From assembly GCA_963575745.1 (NCBI GenBank), contig CAUYUJ010018549.1, forward strand, positions 446,001-510,000: a stretch of 64,000 nt of DNA, in the 5' to 3' direction. The stretch's first letter is position 1. Every line of letters begins with the position of its first letter. The stretch comes from Prorocentrum cordatum. Taxonomy: Eukaryota; Sar; Dinophyceae; Prorocentrales; Prorocentraceae. Positions 20,871 to 30,983 of the stretch are shown one piece after another. The position numbers and the translations under genes are program-made. The notes under the pieces were generated by a model. It saw nothing but the letters and a program-made list of their open reading frames with translations, was not told the DNA's origin and did no database searches.

Positions 20871-22856
20871 CAAGGAGGGAGGACGTGCGAGGAGGGTGGA
20901 GGACAGCGAGGGAGGAGGAGAAGCAGAGAGGACAGAAGAGGGAGGAGGAGGCCTCCGAGGCGAACTGGCTCAGCAGCGCCCGCTGGGGCGTGGCCTGCAC
21001 CGGGGTCGCGTGCCCCGACGTGGCCGGGCGAGAGCGGTCCGCGGAGTCGGCCATCTGGCGGGGAGGGGGGCGCACCCTGAGATCCTGGCGTTGCAATCTT
21101 TTCGCAACGGGCGTTGTCGCCCAAATTCGGGCCCGGGGATCCTCACAGATCGATCTGGCTCGTAAAATGGCGTAGAACAAAAAAACTCTAGCGATCTGGC
21201 CGTGTGTGTTATAGAGCGCCATCATTATGACGAAGTGGCGCCTGTCTTCACAGGAGTGCTGATTGCGCGTTGCACCGAGCTTGGCAGATGTACCTGCCAC
21301 AACATTCCCCAGGATATGGGGTCTCTCTGGATCGTCCCCCATATTCTTCTCTTCCTCCTCCTCCTCCTCCTTCTCTCCATCCTGCTCCCGGGAAATCTCC
21401 CGAAGTCCCTACTTTGAAGCGTCTGGAGGTCTCCGAAGGCCTCGATCTCCGAAGCCCCCCCCTAAGAGCCCAACCGCAACAACAACCTCGATTCGAATGC
21501 AATCAGGCAGCCTCCTAGCCTCATGGGGTGAGGGGGAGGAGGAAGGAGGAGGAGGAGGAGGAGGAGGATGTGGAGGATGTGGAGGAGAAGGAGCAGGGGG
21601 GAGGGAGGAGGAGGAGGAGGAGAAGGAAGAGGAGGAAGGGGAGGAGGGATGATGATTTCTGCCGATGTTGATGCTGATGATGATGATGATGAGGAGGAGG
21701 AAGAGGAGGAGGGATGAGGAGGCCAGGAGGAGAGGAAGACTTTTGGAGTGCAGCGGGCTAGCGACTATAGCATGCCACATGTTCGAGCGGAAAAGGGCTC
21801 GCAGGCGTCCGCCTGCCAAAGTCGGCGCTGTGCAGGTGTGCCCGCCTCTCTTCCTCGGACCATCTTGACTACCGAGATCAGCGGTGCCAGCTGCTGGGAG
21901 GAGGCAAGGAGAGAAGAGGAACCGTATGAATGAGAGGAGAGAGGAAAGGAGCGCCTGCAAGAACACACCTATTCCTGCAGGTGCTCAGCCCGCTTGTGGT
22001 ATTATTCCCTGCGAGGCATGTGAGCTGCCGAGGCCAGCAACGGTCCCTCCACAGGTGGGAAACGCAGCGGGCGGTTAGTCTCCAGGGGAAAGGAAGAGTG
22101 AGAAGCAACGAAGAGGGGGGAGAGGGCCCCCCCTGGGCGTGCCCAAATTCCCCAATCCAAAGGAGACTGGTGATGAACGATGGGCGAAGCCCCCTGTGAC
22201 TTCGCACAGGGGAGGAGGCTGGATCAGGAAGCCTCATGCAAGATCACCTTGGGAGGACATCTGGCTCTGCTTTGTTAGAAAACTGGGATCCCCGTCGGGA
22301 GCACGTCTGTGCTGTGCATCTTAACCAGGTTACCTGACCCAGGCAGGATACACATCACAATGCCTGAGGGATGAGGGAGGAGGGAGGGAGGAGAAAAACG
22401 AGGAAGAGGAGGGAGGAGGAGCGGGGTGGGAGGAAGACCGATCCCCCAGAAGACCCCCTGTGGCTACGCTGGACTCGACCCTCGCCCTCGACGGCGACGA
22501 CGAAGGCCGGCCGCGGCGTGGCACTCTCGGCGCGGCGAAGCTGCTGGATCCCTGTGCCTCGCTCCTCCGCGCGATTAGCCTTAAGTCGGGCGTGTCCCCC
22601 TACAGGGGGATTTTCGACGAAGGAAAAAAAACAACAAATATGCCCAAATGGTCAAACAATTCAAACAAAAACTCCAGACACTGTTTTTTAAAACAATGTT
22701 TGAATTTTCCTCCTGTAGAGGGACGGGCCCGACTGAAGCTTAGCCCCTGGAGCCCTTCTGGGGGCCCTCGGAGGGGAGCCACCAGCCTCGAGGGAACTAC
22801 TCTGAATGGCAGCTCGGGATACGACTTCCCCCCGCAAGGAGCGCGCACACTCAATA
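20871..22856. repeat. Non-coding DNA with several triplet tracts
   Basis: Triplet tracts include TCC at 21349-21375, GGA at 21530-21650, GAT at 21665-21695 and GGA-rich stretches at 21700-21740 and 22370-22435. No recognised gene between them. Confidence 0.6.
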
Positions 22857-23010
22857 CGAAACCAGGGCGAGGATAACATCGGGTGAAGATGAATCGAGAG
22901 TCTCTGAGATCCGGGGGCTCTGGAAGATGTCTCGGGCGCCGCGGCCTTCCCAGAGCGTTCCGGAACGCTCTGGAGCGGAGTTGTCCTCGTCCTAGCCCCG
23001 TCTGGTGTTC
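22857..23010. repeat. Dispersed repeat, copy 1 (other copy at 43798-43972)
   Basis: Shares GATGAATCGAGAGTCTCTGA, TCGGGCGCCGCGGCCTTC, AGCGTTCCGGAACGCTC and TCCTCGTCCTAGCCCCGTC with 43798-43972. The GTTCCGGAAC part is palindromic. The flanks share a CTGAATGGCAGCTCGGGATA motif at about 22802 and 23010. Confidence 0.75.
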
Positions 23011-23308
23011 TGAATGGCAGCTCGGGATACGAATCCCTTGGCCGGAAGCCCGCCCCAGGAGCCTTCAAGAAGGCCCACGCAACCCCGCCCCAATAAGACA
23101 CCCAGATGCCGCACAGGGTCCCTCCTGTAGATCTTCGGGAGTCGAAGCGCATGTGGAGAGGTGGCCCTCGAGGAGAGCCACTGGCCTCGAGGCGAGCATC
23201 TTCAGGCTCAAGGCTCCAGCGCTGCCCACTCGATTAGGCTGTTGCCGAAACCCTCGATTCTCGAGAGGGGAACGCTGTGGGCCCTCCTGTCTCGAAATTT
23301 GCGCATCC
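23011..23308. other. No recognisable gene
   Basis: Unique stretch leading into the CAT tract. Confidence 0.45.
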
Positions 23309-23520
23309 TCTCCCTCATCATCATCACCATCATCATCTTCATCATCATTCTCATCTGCATCATAAGCATCACCATCATCCCCATTCACATCGTCATGATC
23401 GCCAGCATTCTCGTCAACAGTATCAGCATCATCGAGATCATCTGCATCGTGATCTCCATTTTCATCATCAGTATCAACATCATCACGTCTGCATCAGAAT
23501 CAACATCATCATCATTATCA
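23309..23520. repeat. CAT/ATC-rich triplet tract at retroelement boundary
   Basis: Imperfect (CAT)n with many substitutions. It abuts the outer edge of the B2 repeat of the retroelement. Confidence 0.85.
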
Positions 23521-23656
23521 TGCCCGGCGATGGTATTTCCGAGGCCAGGTCGGAGTATGTTAAACAGCAAGAGGCAGCACCGTGAACGACACTGGGGCTG
23601 GCAAGAGAGATAATTCATCAACCGAATTCGTGCTCTGGCAAACGGCCCCACGGCCA
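23519..23656. repeat. Split direct repeat B2 (outer 3' end)
   Basis: A 138-bp copy aligned without gaps to 23791-23928 (offset 272, 8 mismatches). Begins CATGCCCGGCGATGG next to the CAT tract. Confidence 0.92.
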
Positions 23657-23695
23657 CGGCGAAGCCTTGCAGCAGCAACAAGGCGGGAGGGTGGG

Positions 23696-23793
23696 AGCTC
23701 GAGAGCCGAAGGCTATTGACAAGAGACAACGCATTCTGCATTCGGCCTCGCCCTTCCCCTCTAGAGGCATTCGTCTTCAATAGAAAAGTCCAT
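23696..23793. repeat. Split direct repeat A2
   Basis: A 98-bp copy of 30111-30208 (offset 6415, 3 mismatches, no gaps). Starts AGCTCGAGAGCC and ends TAGAAAAGTCCAT. Its terminal CAT is shared with the start of B1. Confidence 0.93.
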
Positions 23794-23928
23794 GCCCGAC
23801 GATGGTATTTCCGAGGCCAGGTCGGAGTATGTTAGACAGCAAGAGGCAGCACCGTCAACGACACTGGGGCCGGAAAGAGAAATAATTCATCAACCGAATT
23901 CGTGCTCTGGCGCACGGCCCCACGGCCA
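23791..23928. repeat. Split direct repeat B1
   Basis: Internal copy of B2. It overlaps A2 by the 3 bases CAT, reproducing the junction expected in the circular intermediate of this element class. Confidence 0.92.
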
Positions 23929-23966
23929 AAACATCCCGAACAATCCAGAGGGCTACTCCTCTGATG

Positions 23967-24740
23967 TTAGCTGCCTAGCCAGAGCGGTGTGACTGACAGC
24001 GCCTCGTAGTGCAGTCTGGCACCGACGAGCGCGCGAGCCCATCGTCTCGCGAGCGTCTTGGGATAGGCTTGCGCAACTGAAGTCCACAAAGGCCTTCCAG
24101 GAGCTCCTCCTCTTAGAATTTGATGAGGCTGACCAGTCCTACTACAACAAGTACGAGAGCCAGTGCATAAGCGAGCGAAAGCCGAGACATCAACACGACA
24201 ACCTAGGAGGCCAGTCGGCTTTTGCCACGCTGTCCCATCTTGGCAAAAATGCGTGGCAGCCCAGAAAAAAAAGAGGTTGCTTACGACAGCTTTGCAGAGA
24301 CGGAATGAGCCACAGCCTGGACATCGCGGGATTCTCGACTGTAAAATGGATCTGCAGACGCTTACAACTGACCCAAAAAATCCCACAGCATCTCACTAGC
24401 TTATTGGCGGTCGTGATCTGAGCCCGGTCCACTGGGCGCGTCACAGCTGCAAGCCCCCAGAACTCTGAGTCGGAGCGAAGACGGCTCGGCCAGGACGGAG
24501 GCCCGCCTGGCACGCGCAGCGGTCCGGTGTCTCGGACTCTGGACCATGTCTCACAGGGCGCGCCGAAATTCATGCCCCAGATCAGGCCGGCGTCCAACCA
24601 GCCCCGCAGCACGCGGGGAGACCCTCGGGTCGGTGAGGTCCCAGTCGGCGCCCCAGGCGATGTCACATTCGATGGCCAGGGCGCCCTCGCTCCGCAAGGC
24701 TGCTGCAAGCACGCCTTCGCCGGAGAAGACCTCCACGAAG
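23967..24740 (-). pseudogene. C5-type DNA methyltransferase-like domain of the retroelement
   Basis: Last domain of ORF2. Motif I-like FVEVFSGEGVLAAALRSEG lies near 24739. The motif IV-like GAPCETWS has the Pro-Cys pair of C5 cytosine methyltransferases. ENP (motif VI-like) follows in HFTVENPAMSRLW. A C-terminal block TAWQKPTGLLGCRVD, then CSRTGQPHQILRG, completes it. The adenine-methylase motif DPPY/NPPF usual in DIRS elements was not seen. The domain is split by frameshifts near 24610 and 24260, so this copy is dead. C5-methyltransferases carried by dinoflagellate retrotransposons are known; linkage to a tyrosine recombinase is what stands out here. No target-recognition domain was recognised. 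Confidence 0.68.
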
Positions 24741-24786
24741 ATCGGCGGCGCCAGGAAGCGCCTGCGGCGGGGGCCCAGCAACCTCC

Positions 24787-25962
24787 TCAGCGCCAGCCGA
24801 GGAGAGAGGCCAGCCGTGCTGGGGCCAGCAGGGCCGCGCGCTGCACCTCGGGCGCCAGCCTCTGCAGCTGCTCGTTGACGCGGCCTGGCTTGAGGTAGCG
24901 CGCGACCGACGCGTCGGTCCGCCAGCGGCCGCGGAGCTTGACGCTGGCCAAGGTCCGCAACTGCAGTGCCAGCTCCACCGACGGGCCCGAGTGCCGGAGC
25001 TGGAACAGCTGCGGGATGAGCGACGCCAGCTCCATGTCCTCCGCCGCCTCCTTGAACAGGGAGCTGACGCGCACGAGGGGGAGCGGGAACAGCGGCTCGC
25101 TCGGGTGGGTCGCCGCCTTGAGCCAGCGGAGAGCGCTGGGTAGGAAGCTGTAGAAAGGCAAGTCGAAGGGGATCACCTCGTCGTAGACCTGAGTCTTGCT
25201 GGGCACTGCCAGCTCGCGAGGATGGAGCACCAGTGACCAGCCGTCGCACGCGCCCCCCGGCGTCGGGGGGATCAGGTGGGCCCCCAGGGCCCGCAACGCC
25301 TCCGACGGCCGCAGGTGGCCCGCGAAGGTCACCAGCACGTAGAGGGCGACCCGCAGCTGGCCCCGATCGATCAGGCGAGTCGCGATGAGCGCCACGATCT
25401 CCCAGGGCAGCGGGAGCCTGGTGCGAGCTGGCACTCGCATCCGCCAGCCTCGCAAGGCCTGCAGTGCCTTCGGCAGCCCCTGGCCCCCGCGCCCGAACTG
25501 CGGCATCATGAACTTCAGCGCCGCCAGCATGTAGGCCCCGCGCTCGGGGTTCCAGCCCTCGGCGCACTGCTGGTCCATCAAGTGCGCCAGCAGGTCGCCC
25601 ACTGTCTCGGTGCGGAGGGCCACGGTCAGTGTCGTCATCCAGGCCGCGAACTCGGCCCAGAGGCGCGTGTACTTGGCCCTCGTGGTCGCCGAGATCGAGA
25701 GGGCTCTCAGGACATTGCCCGCCAAGGATCGAAGGGGGGCTGCCTCGGGCGCTCGCGCCGCGGCCCTCCCCGCGCGCTTGGCGGCCGCCTCCGCAGCCTT
25801 TGACAAGTGGCTGCGTCTCGCCCGGCGCTGGCCTCGCTGCGAGGCCGTCGCCTGGCTGGGGCGCCCCGCTGCTGCCTGGCGCGGGACCGTCGCCGCGAGT
25901 GGCGCTGGCGTCAGCACCTGCCTGTCCGCCCTCCCGCCCGGCGGCCATACTGGCGACAGCAT
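24787..25962 (-). CDS. Tyrosine recombinase domain of the retroelement
   Basis: Open frame of up to 391 codons. An Arg/Ala-rich start leads into a core-binding-like segment (residues about 85-175) and the catalytic part. Arg218 in GHLRPSE is box I. RHSGPS (323-328) is the His-box region. GRWRTDASVARYLKPG (345-360) holds the expected Tyr356. The spacing fits DIRS-group and Crypton-type recombinases. It would integrate the cDNA circle without an integrase and without target duplication. It lies in a different frame from RNase H upstream, and its stop (near 24787) overlaps the methyltransferase frame. Its catalytic core is intact by eye. Confidence 0.8.
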   Translation of the reverse strand: MLSPVWPPGGRADRQVLTPAPLAATVPRQAAAGRPSQATASQRGQRRARRSHLSKAAEAAAKRAGRAAARAPEAAPLRSLAGNVLRALSISATTRAKYTRLWAEFAAWMTTLTVALRTETVGDLLAHLMDQQCAEGWNPERGAYMLAALKFMMPQFGRGGQGLPKALQALRGWRMRVPARTRLPLPWEIVALIATRLIDRGQLRVALYVLVTFAGHLRPSEALRALGAHLIPPTPGGACDGWSLVLHPRELAVPSKTQVYDEVIPFDLPFYSFLPSALRWLKAATHPSEPLFPLPLVRVSSLFKEAAEDMELASLIPQLFQLRHSGPSVELALQLRTLASVKLRGRWRTDASVARYLKPGRVNEQLQRLAPEVQRAALLAPARLASLLGWR

Positions 25963-25999
25963 CCCAGCGCAGCCGCGCGCCGATCCTCAGCGCCCGGCG

Positions 26000-28282
26000 G
26001 GAGGGCAGGTCCGCCGGGTTCGCCTCCGACGGGATCCACCGCAGCGCCGCGGTGGCGCCTCCTGCCACCACGAGGGCGGCCCACTGGCGGCAGATGCGCG
26101 CCATTCTCGGCCGCGAGGAGCGGCCCTTGGTCAGAGCCAGGACGGCGGCGAGACTGTCTGAGAGGAAGAGGACGCGATGGCCATGCTGCCCGGCGTCCCG
26201 GAGGACGTGCTTCAAGGCGTGGATTAGGGCCCCCCCCTCCAAGGCTGATGTGCCCCTCCCTCGCCCAGGCCCCGCTCGAGATGACAACCCAGTCCCCTGA
26301 GATGTGATGCGCCTCCAGAGGCTCGAAGTCGGTCTCCTGGGGCTCCGTGTGGGGGCTGCCTTTGTCCAGGGGGGCGACGGGCTCCTGGATGTGCGACGGG
26401 GCGCTGCATACGTGACCTTTCGAGGACGGCTCGGAGTAGACGAGGGTCCCCGGAGGCTCGAGGGGCTCGATGAGCTGCTCCCGGGGCGCCCTCGCACTGG
26501 GGTCTCGGAAGCGCCAGCGCTCCTGGATCCTACCCATCCTCTCCACCACGTCGTTGCTCATTTCACGCTCGCATACCCCTCGGCCCCACTCGGAGGCATC
26601 CGTGCGCAGAACTCGGCCCAGCCAGCGGGCCCGGAGGTCGGCGCGGGCCAGCGGGACAACCCCCGTGGCCCACGTCAGCTCTCGGCGCACGCTGGGCCAC
26701 CAAGGCCTAGGCGCCTCGCCGGCCTTTGCGACGAAGCGGTACACGGCCGAGAAAACTGCCAGCAGCGGGCGCCTCACCATGAAAAGGAAGGCGCAGTGGC
26801 CCGCGACCTGGCGCACCTGCTGGGCCGAGACCCTCGGCGCGGCGAGGAGCGCGCGCGTGGCCAGGATGATCCTCCGGGCTCTCCGAGGAGAAGGCGCGAC
26901 TGCTCCCCGCGCGCCATCGATGGCCCAGCCCAGCACCTGCGCGTGGAGCGAGGCGGCCTCCTCCTCATGCACCGGGAGGCCCTCGCTGCGCAGCTCGGCG
27001 ACTATGTCATCCTTCAGGCGGTCGGCGGTGTCACCGTCGAGGGCGAGGGAGGCGAAGTTGTCGACGTGCACGAGGTGCGCGCCGGCGCCCAGGCTAGGGC
27101 CGGTCCTCCGGTCCGCGATCCTGGACAGCACTGGCAGCCCTGCGCGGTCGGCGGCCGCCTCCGACACCCGCTGGCGGACGGCCAGCGCGTGGGGCCAGCC
27201 CATGGGCAGCGCCGCGAGCCGCGGCCAGAGCCGCTGCGCGCGCGGCTGCCCGGGGGCGGCCCCCCGCCCGAGCCTCCAGGAGTCCAGCGGAGGGAGCGCG
27301 AAGTACGACCTCCAAGCGTCCGGCAAGTGCATGGTGTAGAAGGCGTCCGCGATGTCCGCCGACGCGGTCCACAAGTTGGCGCCGTCCGGCAGCTCGATCG
27401 CCGCCAGCGCCGCGCCGGTGGCCAGGCGGGCGACCTCGGGGTCGCCGAACCAGAGGTTGGCGGGGCGGGCGTCCTCGACCAGCCGCTGCTTCCCACTCTT
27501 CTTGGCCACGCTGAATAGGTCAACCTCGTCGACCACCAGGGCGGCGTCGCTGACGAGGTCGACCACCCCGGCCTCGTGGAGACGCCTCGCCAGCGCTGCG
27601 TAGCGGCGAGGGTCTCGAAGGCAGGGGTCCGAGTAGGGCTTCTTGAAGCGAGCGCTCTGCTCCTGCTGCAAAACTTCGGTCTTTGGCATGACCTTGCACG
27701 CGATAACACGATAGACGGAGTCGAAAACCTCGGCCCCCAGCAGCCGCTCCAGCGCCACGGAGTGGTTACCTGGAGGAGGTAGCGAGAGCCGGGAGACGTC
27801 CATCGCCTCCGCCCTGGTCGACAGCGAGCCGTCGTAGGACAGAGCAGCCTGGAGCCCCTGCAGGGCTGCCAAAGGCTGTAGGTCGCCTGGCGGGGGACCC
27901 AGCTGGGAGACGGAGTCCGCGACCCGCGTCAGGCACTTCTGCTGCGCGAGCGTCGGCCAGCCCGCGGCAGCGAGCCGCCCTGCACCCCGGGACCGCTGAG
28001 ACCATTGAGCGCCTCGACCGCCTGCCGCGCGAGCCAGGGCGCGGGCGCCGCGCGCCGCGCGCGCCGCCGCGCGGCCCGGGAACAGACGCCAGCAGCCGGC
28101 CCGCCAGGGTCGGCGGCGCCAGGCACGGGCGGCGGAAAGAGGTCCCGCTGCCGCTCCGCGCCCGAGCTGTCGAAAGTGCTGTGTACACCCTCAGCGCCAC
28201 TGGTAGTCGCCGAGATGGGCCCCGATACCGTAGCGCCCGGGGGAGCTGGGCCACAGGGCCCCCCCGGGCATGAGAGAGTCAT
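26000..28282 (-). pseudogene. Reverse transcriptase and RNase H of the retroelement (ORF2)
   Basis: ORF2 begins with an ATG at 28282 overlapping the ORF1 stop as ATGA. After a frameshift near 27962 (into WPTLAQQKC) the frame runs to about 26240. The reverse transcriptase includes LFSVAKKSGKQRLVEDARPA, ASADIADAFYTMHLPDAW (first catalytic Asp in DIADAF) and LVHVDNFASL, where HVDN replaces the usual YxDD. RNase H starts at RTDASEWGRG. After another shift at a G-run near 26235 it continues with ALEGGALIHALKHVL, FLSDSLAAV and NPADLPSR, supplying the expected E, D and D. Domain order is as in DIRS-group Pol proteins. At least two frameshifts break it. Confidence 0.8.
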
Positions 28283-30084
28283 GCCTTGGCTCCGCCGGCT
28301 TTCGGCCCAGCGGCGGCCTTCGCCTCCTCCCGCAGCTTGCGGGCGTTCTTCTTGATCTGACTGATGCGCTCGAGCTCCTTGCCGACCACGTCAATCAGGG
28401 CGGGGCGCGCTATGCTGCTTGGACGATTCGACGGGCCCGTGCCGCCCATGAAAGCGGAGACCTCCTCCACCGGCAGCTCCAGCTGCCCCGCATCCTGCTC
28501 CCGTTGCTTCTCGCCCCAGAAGTGCCCGATCAGCTGCGTCTTCCTCAGAAGACGCTCCGCGCCGAGGAGGTTCGTCGCGTTCACCTCGTCGTGCGTGGCG
28601 AGGTCCTCGAGCACGGTGGAGAGCGTGTGGCGCTCCGAGACGCCCCAGTCCGAGGAGTTGAGCCTCTTGCGGGACTTCCAGCTCTCGCGGTGCTAGATCG
28701 GCCCGCCCTTCCGCAGCAGCCGCGCCGCGCACCAGCCCGCGGACCTCGGCTGCAAGGTGAAGCTGGGGTCTGCCACCTCCACCGCCGACTCGGTCACTGC
28801 GAGCCAGCTCCGTGCCGGGCGAACGCCCGGCGTGCGCGCCAAGATCCTCGCGCCGGTCCCCCGCCGCTTGTCGATGAAACCACCTCGCCGCCAGTCCTCC
28901 AAGAGGAACGCCATGGCGGAGGCACCTCCGACGGGAGTGATGGTCGCACGTCGGCCCGCTCACGCTGCCAAGATCGCGCCACCGATCGGGCCGAATTGCG
29001 CCGCCGAGCCGTAGGCGAGGCCGCCTGCATCCTCGGCGTGCACCCACGACCAGCCCGCTGGCGCCTCGCCGTTCGGCCCGAGGGGGCGCCGCCGTCGTCC
29101 TTCCTGGAGGGTCCTGGAGGCGCTCCGACGGCCGGGGGTGCGCCCGGCGCGATGGGCACGCCGGCCGCCGGGCCTGGCACCGCCGCGGCGAGCGGTCCGT
29201 CGGGCGCGGGCGGCCCGGCAGCGGCCAGCGCGGCAGCGGCGACCCCAGCCGCGGGCGGTGCGGCGGCAGCCCCATCGGGAGGCGGCACGGGCCCGACGAC
29301 GGCGGCTGGCGCGGCCGCGGGCGCCGCGAACCCCGGCAGCAGGCCGCCCGCCATCGGCACCAGGGCGCCGCCGGGCGGCACGGGCACCCCTGGATGGCGG
29401 CGGCCGAACTCGGCGTCGGCCTCCGCGACGGCGGCCGCCAGCCAGGCCGCCTCGCGCGCCGCCGAAGGGGCCTGGCGGAACCTGTGCGTCGCGCCAGGGT
29501 CGATCCCCGGCGGCGGCGGCCACCTCGTAGTCGAGAACCGCACCGCCGAAATGTCGGGCCCCGCCGTCAGCAAGGTCTCGGCATAGACCATTTCATCAGG
29601 GGTCACGATGATCACGTCACTCGTGAGCGCCAGCTGGCCTGCTACCCTCCTCTGGTGGATCAGCGGCGCGCCGACCACTTTGTAGAGGACCCACGCCCAC
29701 GCCTCCGACATGAGGCCCAGCGGCGAGCGCAGCGAGCGGCCACTGTGTCCCTGACACGCTGGCGACCGTCGCGGGTCGGCCGCGGCCATCCGCAGCACCC
29801 CAGCGCGGCGCCCAGAGCCAGAGCGCCGTGAAGGTGCCGAGGGCCCCGAGCGACGCGCCAGCCAGCGCGGCCGTCCCGCAGGCGAGTGCGACAGTGCCCG
29901 TGGTCGCGCCCACTGAGGCATCAGGGCAGGGCGGGCAGGCTGGGCAGCTGCAGCCCGGGAGCGCTGGGCACGGCGGGAGCTTCACCACCGGGCAGCGTGC
30001 GACCCAGGCCTGGAGCGCGGGGACGCCCCAGCGGTCGATGAGCCCCGCCCAGCCCGCGGGAAACCCCAGGAAGGCCCCGGCCAT
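28279..30084 (-). pseudogene. Gag-like ORF1 of the retroelement
   Basis: The ATG at 30084 is 27 bp inside repeat A1. The N-terminal part has Cys/Pro spacing CPACPPCPD and a long hydrophobic, probably transmembrane segment (GTVALACGTAALAGASLGAL and beyond). Next come IIVTPDEMVYAETL, an Ala/Pro linker, a segment ending ARLLRKGGPI, and NATNLLGAERLLRKTQLIG. The second retroelement in the window has matching blocks, so this is a conserved ORF1 and not noise. It is broken by frameshifts near 29740 and 28920 and by one in-frame TAG (28693-28695). A membrane segment in a Gag-position protein is unusual. Nucleic-acid binding is inferred from position only. Confidence 0.65.
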
Positions 30085-30110
30085 GCGCCGCGGTCAAGCC
30101 GCGGCCCACC

Positions 30111-30208
30111 AGCTCGAGAGCCGGAGGCTATTGACAAGAGACAACGCATTCTGCATTCGGCCTCTCCCTTCCCCTCTAGAGGCATTCATCTTCAATAGAA
30201 AAGTCCAT
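30111..30208. repeat. Split direct repeat A1 (outer 5' end)
   Basis: Matches 23696-23793. Outer edge is TAGAAAAGTCCAT followed by CATCGTCGTCTGCATCATC, that is, CAT-rich target DNA. Confidence 0.93.
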
Positions 30209-30519
30209 CATCGTCGTCTGCATCATCTTCTTTCCGCTGATCGTCAGCACCCCCTTCCTACCACCTACTTCCATCTGCTTTCTCCCATTCCCATATCATC
30301 GCGTTCTTATTCATAATCTTCGTCGCGCCGCGCCGAGGTTTCGGCTCGAGCCAGCTCAAATTAGAAGCCCCCAAAAGGGTACGAAACCCTACGCGGCGAA
30401 GCTAGAGAAAAGCGCAACTTACAAGGCAACACGACGCTTTGAGTAATTCCTGCTCCAGCCCCACAGGCGGCGCCTGATGACGGAAGACGCACGCGCGGCC
30501 GCCGCCAAGCTGAAGAACC
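30209..30519. other. No recognisable gene
   Basis: Short unique DNA between the retroelement and the large inverted repeat. Confidence 0.5.
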
Positions 30520-30947
30520 GCCTTGTGCAGGCGGCTACGAAAGGATTCTTCATGTGGCGACCTTACACAAGGATGTCAAGTGAGGGGGATCTGCAGTGGC
30601 CTCCACATTTCAAACCCTTTTGTAACAGCCTTTACGCAAGGAACCCTTTTGTGGCGGCCTTACAAAAAGGGTTTCCACTGTGGGGGGATCTGCGGTGGCG
30701 ACACCTTGAGCCCAGGAAAGCTAAAGAGGAACACAGGACAAACAGGAACAGCAGGAAACAACCTGTGTTTCACAGAGGTTATTAAGAACAAGCTAGGAAT
30801 ACATGTGGCTGTCAGTACTTTTATGGTGCAGACGCTCCACAACGATAATCGTCTTGTAGCAGCCTTGACACAATGATTCCTGCTGTGGCGACCTTACACA
30901 AAGGTCTTTTGTGTGGGGGACCTGCAATGGCCTCCACACTTATAACC

Positions 30948-30983
<36 letters not shown>

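Larger units (their letters stand above)
23519..30208 (-). mobile_element. Tyrosine-recombinase retroelement (Ngaro/PAT-like) with methyltransferase domain
   Basis: A 6690-bp element on the minus strand. The sense order is A1 repeat (30208-30111), Gag-like ORF1, ORF2 (reverse transcriptase, RNase H, tyrosine recombinase, C5-type methyltransferase-like), B1 (23928-23791), A2 (23793-23696), a 39-bp spacer, B2 (23656-23519). This A1-ORFs-B1-A2-B2 order is the split-direct-repeat layout of Ngaro/PAT-type DIRS-group elements (established knowledge). The A copies differ at 3 of 98 bases and the B copies at 8 of 138. CAT stands at both outer ends and at the B1/A2 overlap. ORFs are broken by several frameshifts and one in-frame stop, so this copy is inactive. 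Coding is compact: ORF1 starts 27 bp inside A1 and the last stop is 38 bp from B1. Confidence 0.85.

Noticed and set aside
26304-27518. 404-codon plus-strand frame opposite the reverse transcriptase
   Set aside because: Antisense shadow; the minus strand carries ordered RT and RNase H motifs.
28270-29586. 438-codon plus-strand frame opposite ORF1
   Set aside because: Low-complexity Ala/Pro/Gly antisense of the Gag-like ORF1.
30690-30740. Dinoflagellate spliced-leader sequence near CCTTGAGCCCAGG
   Set aside because: Only a few bases resemble the conserved leader; the text belongs to the inverted array units.
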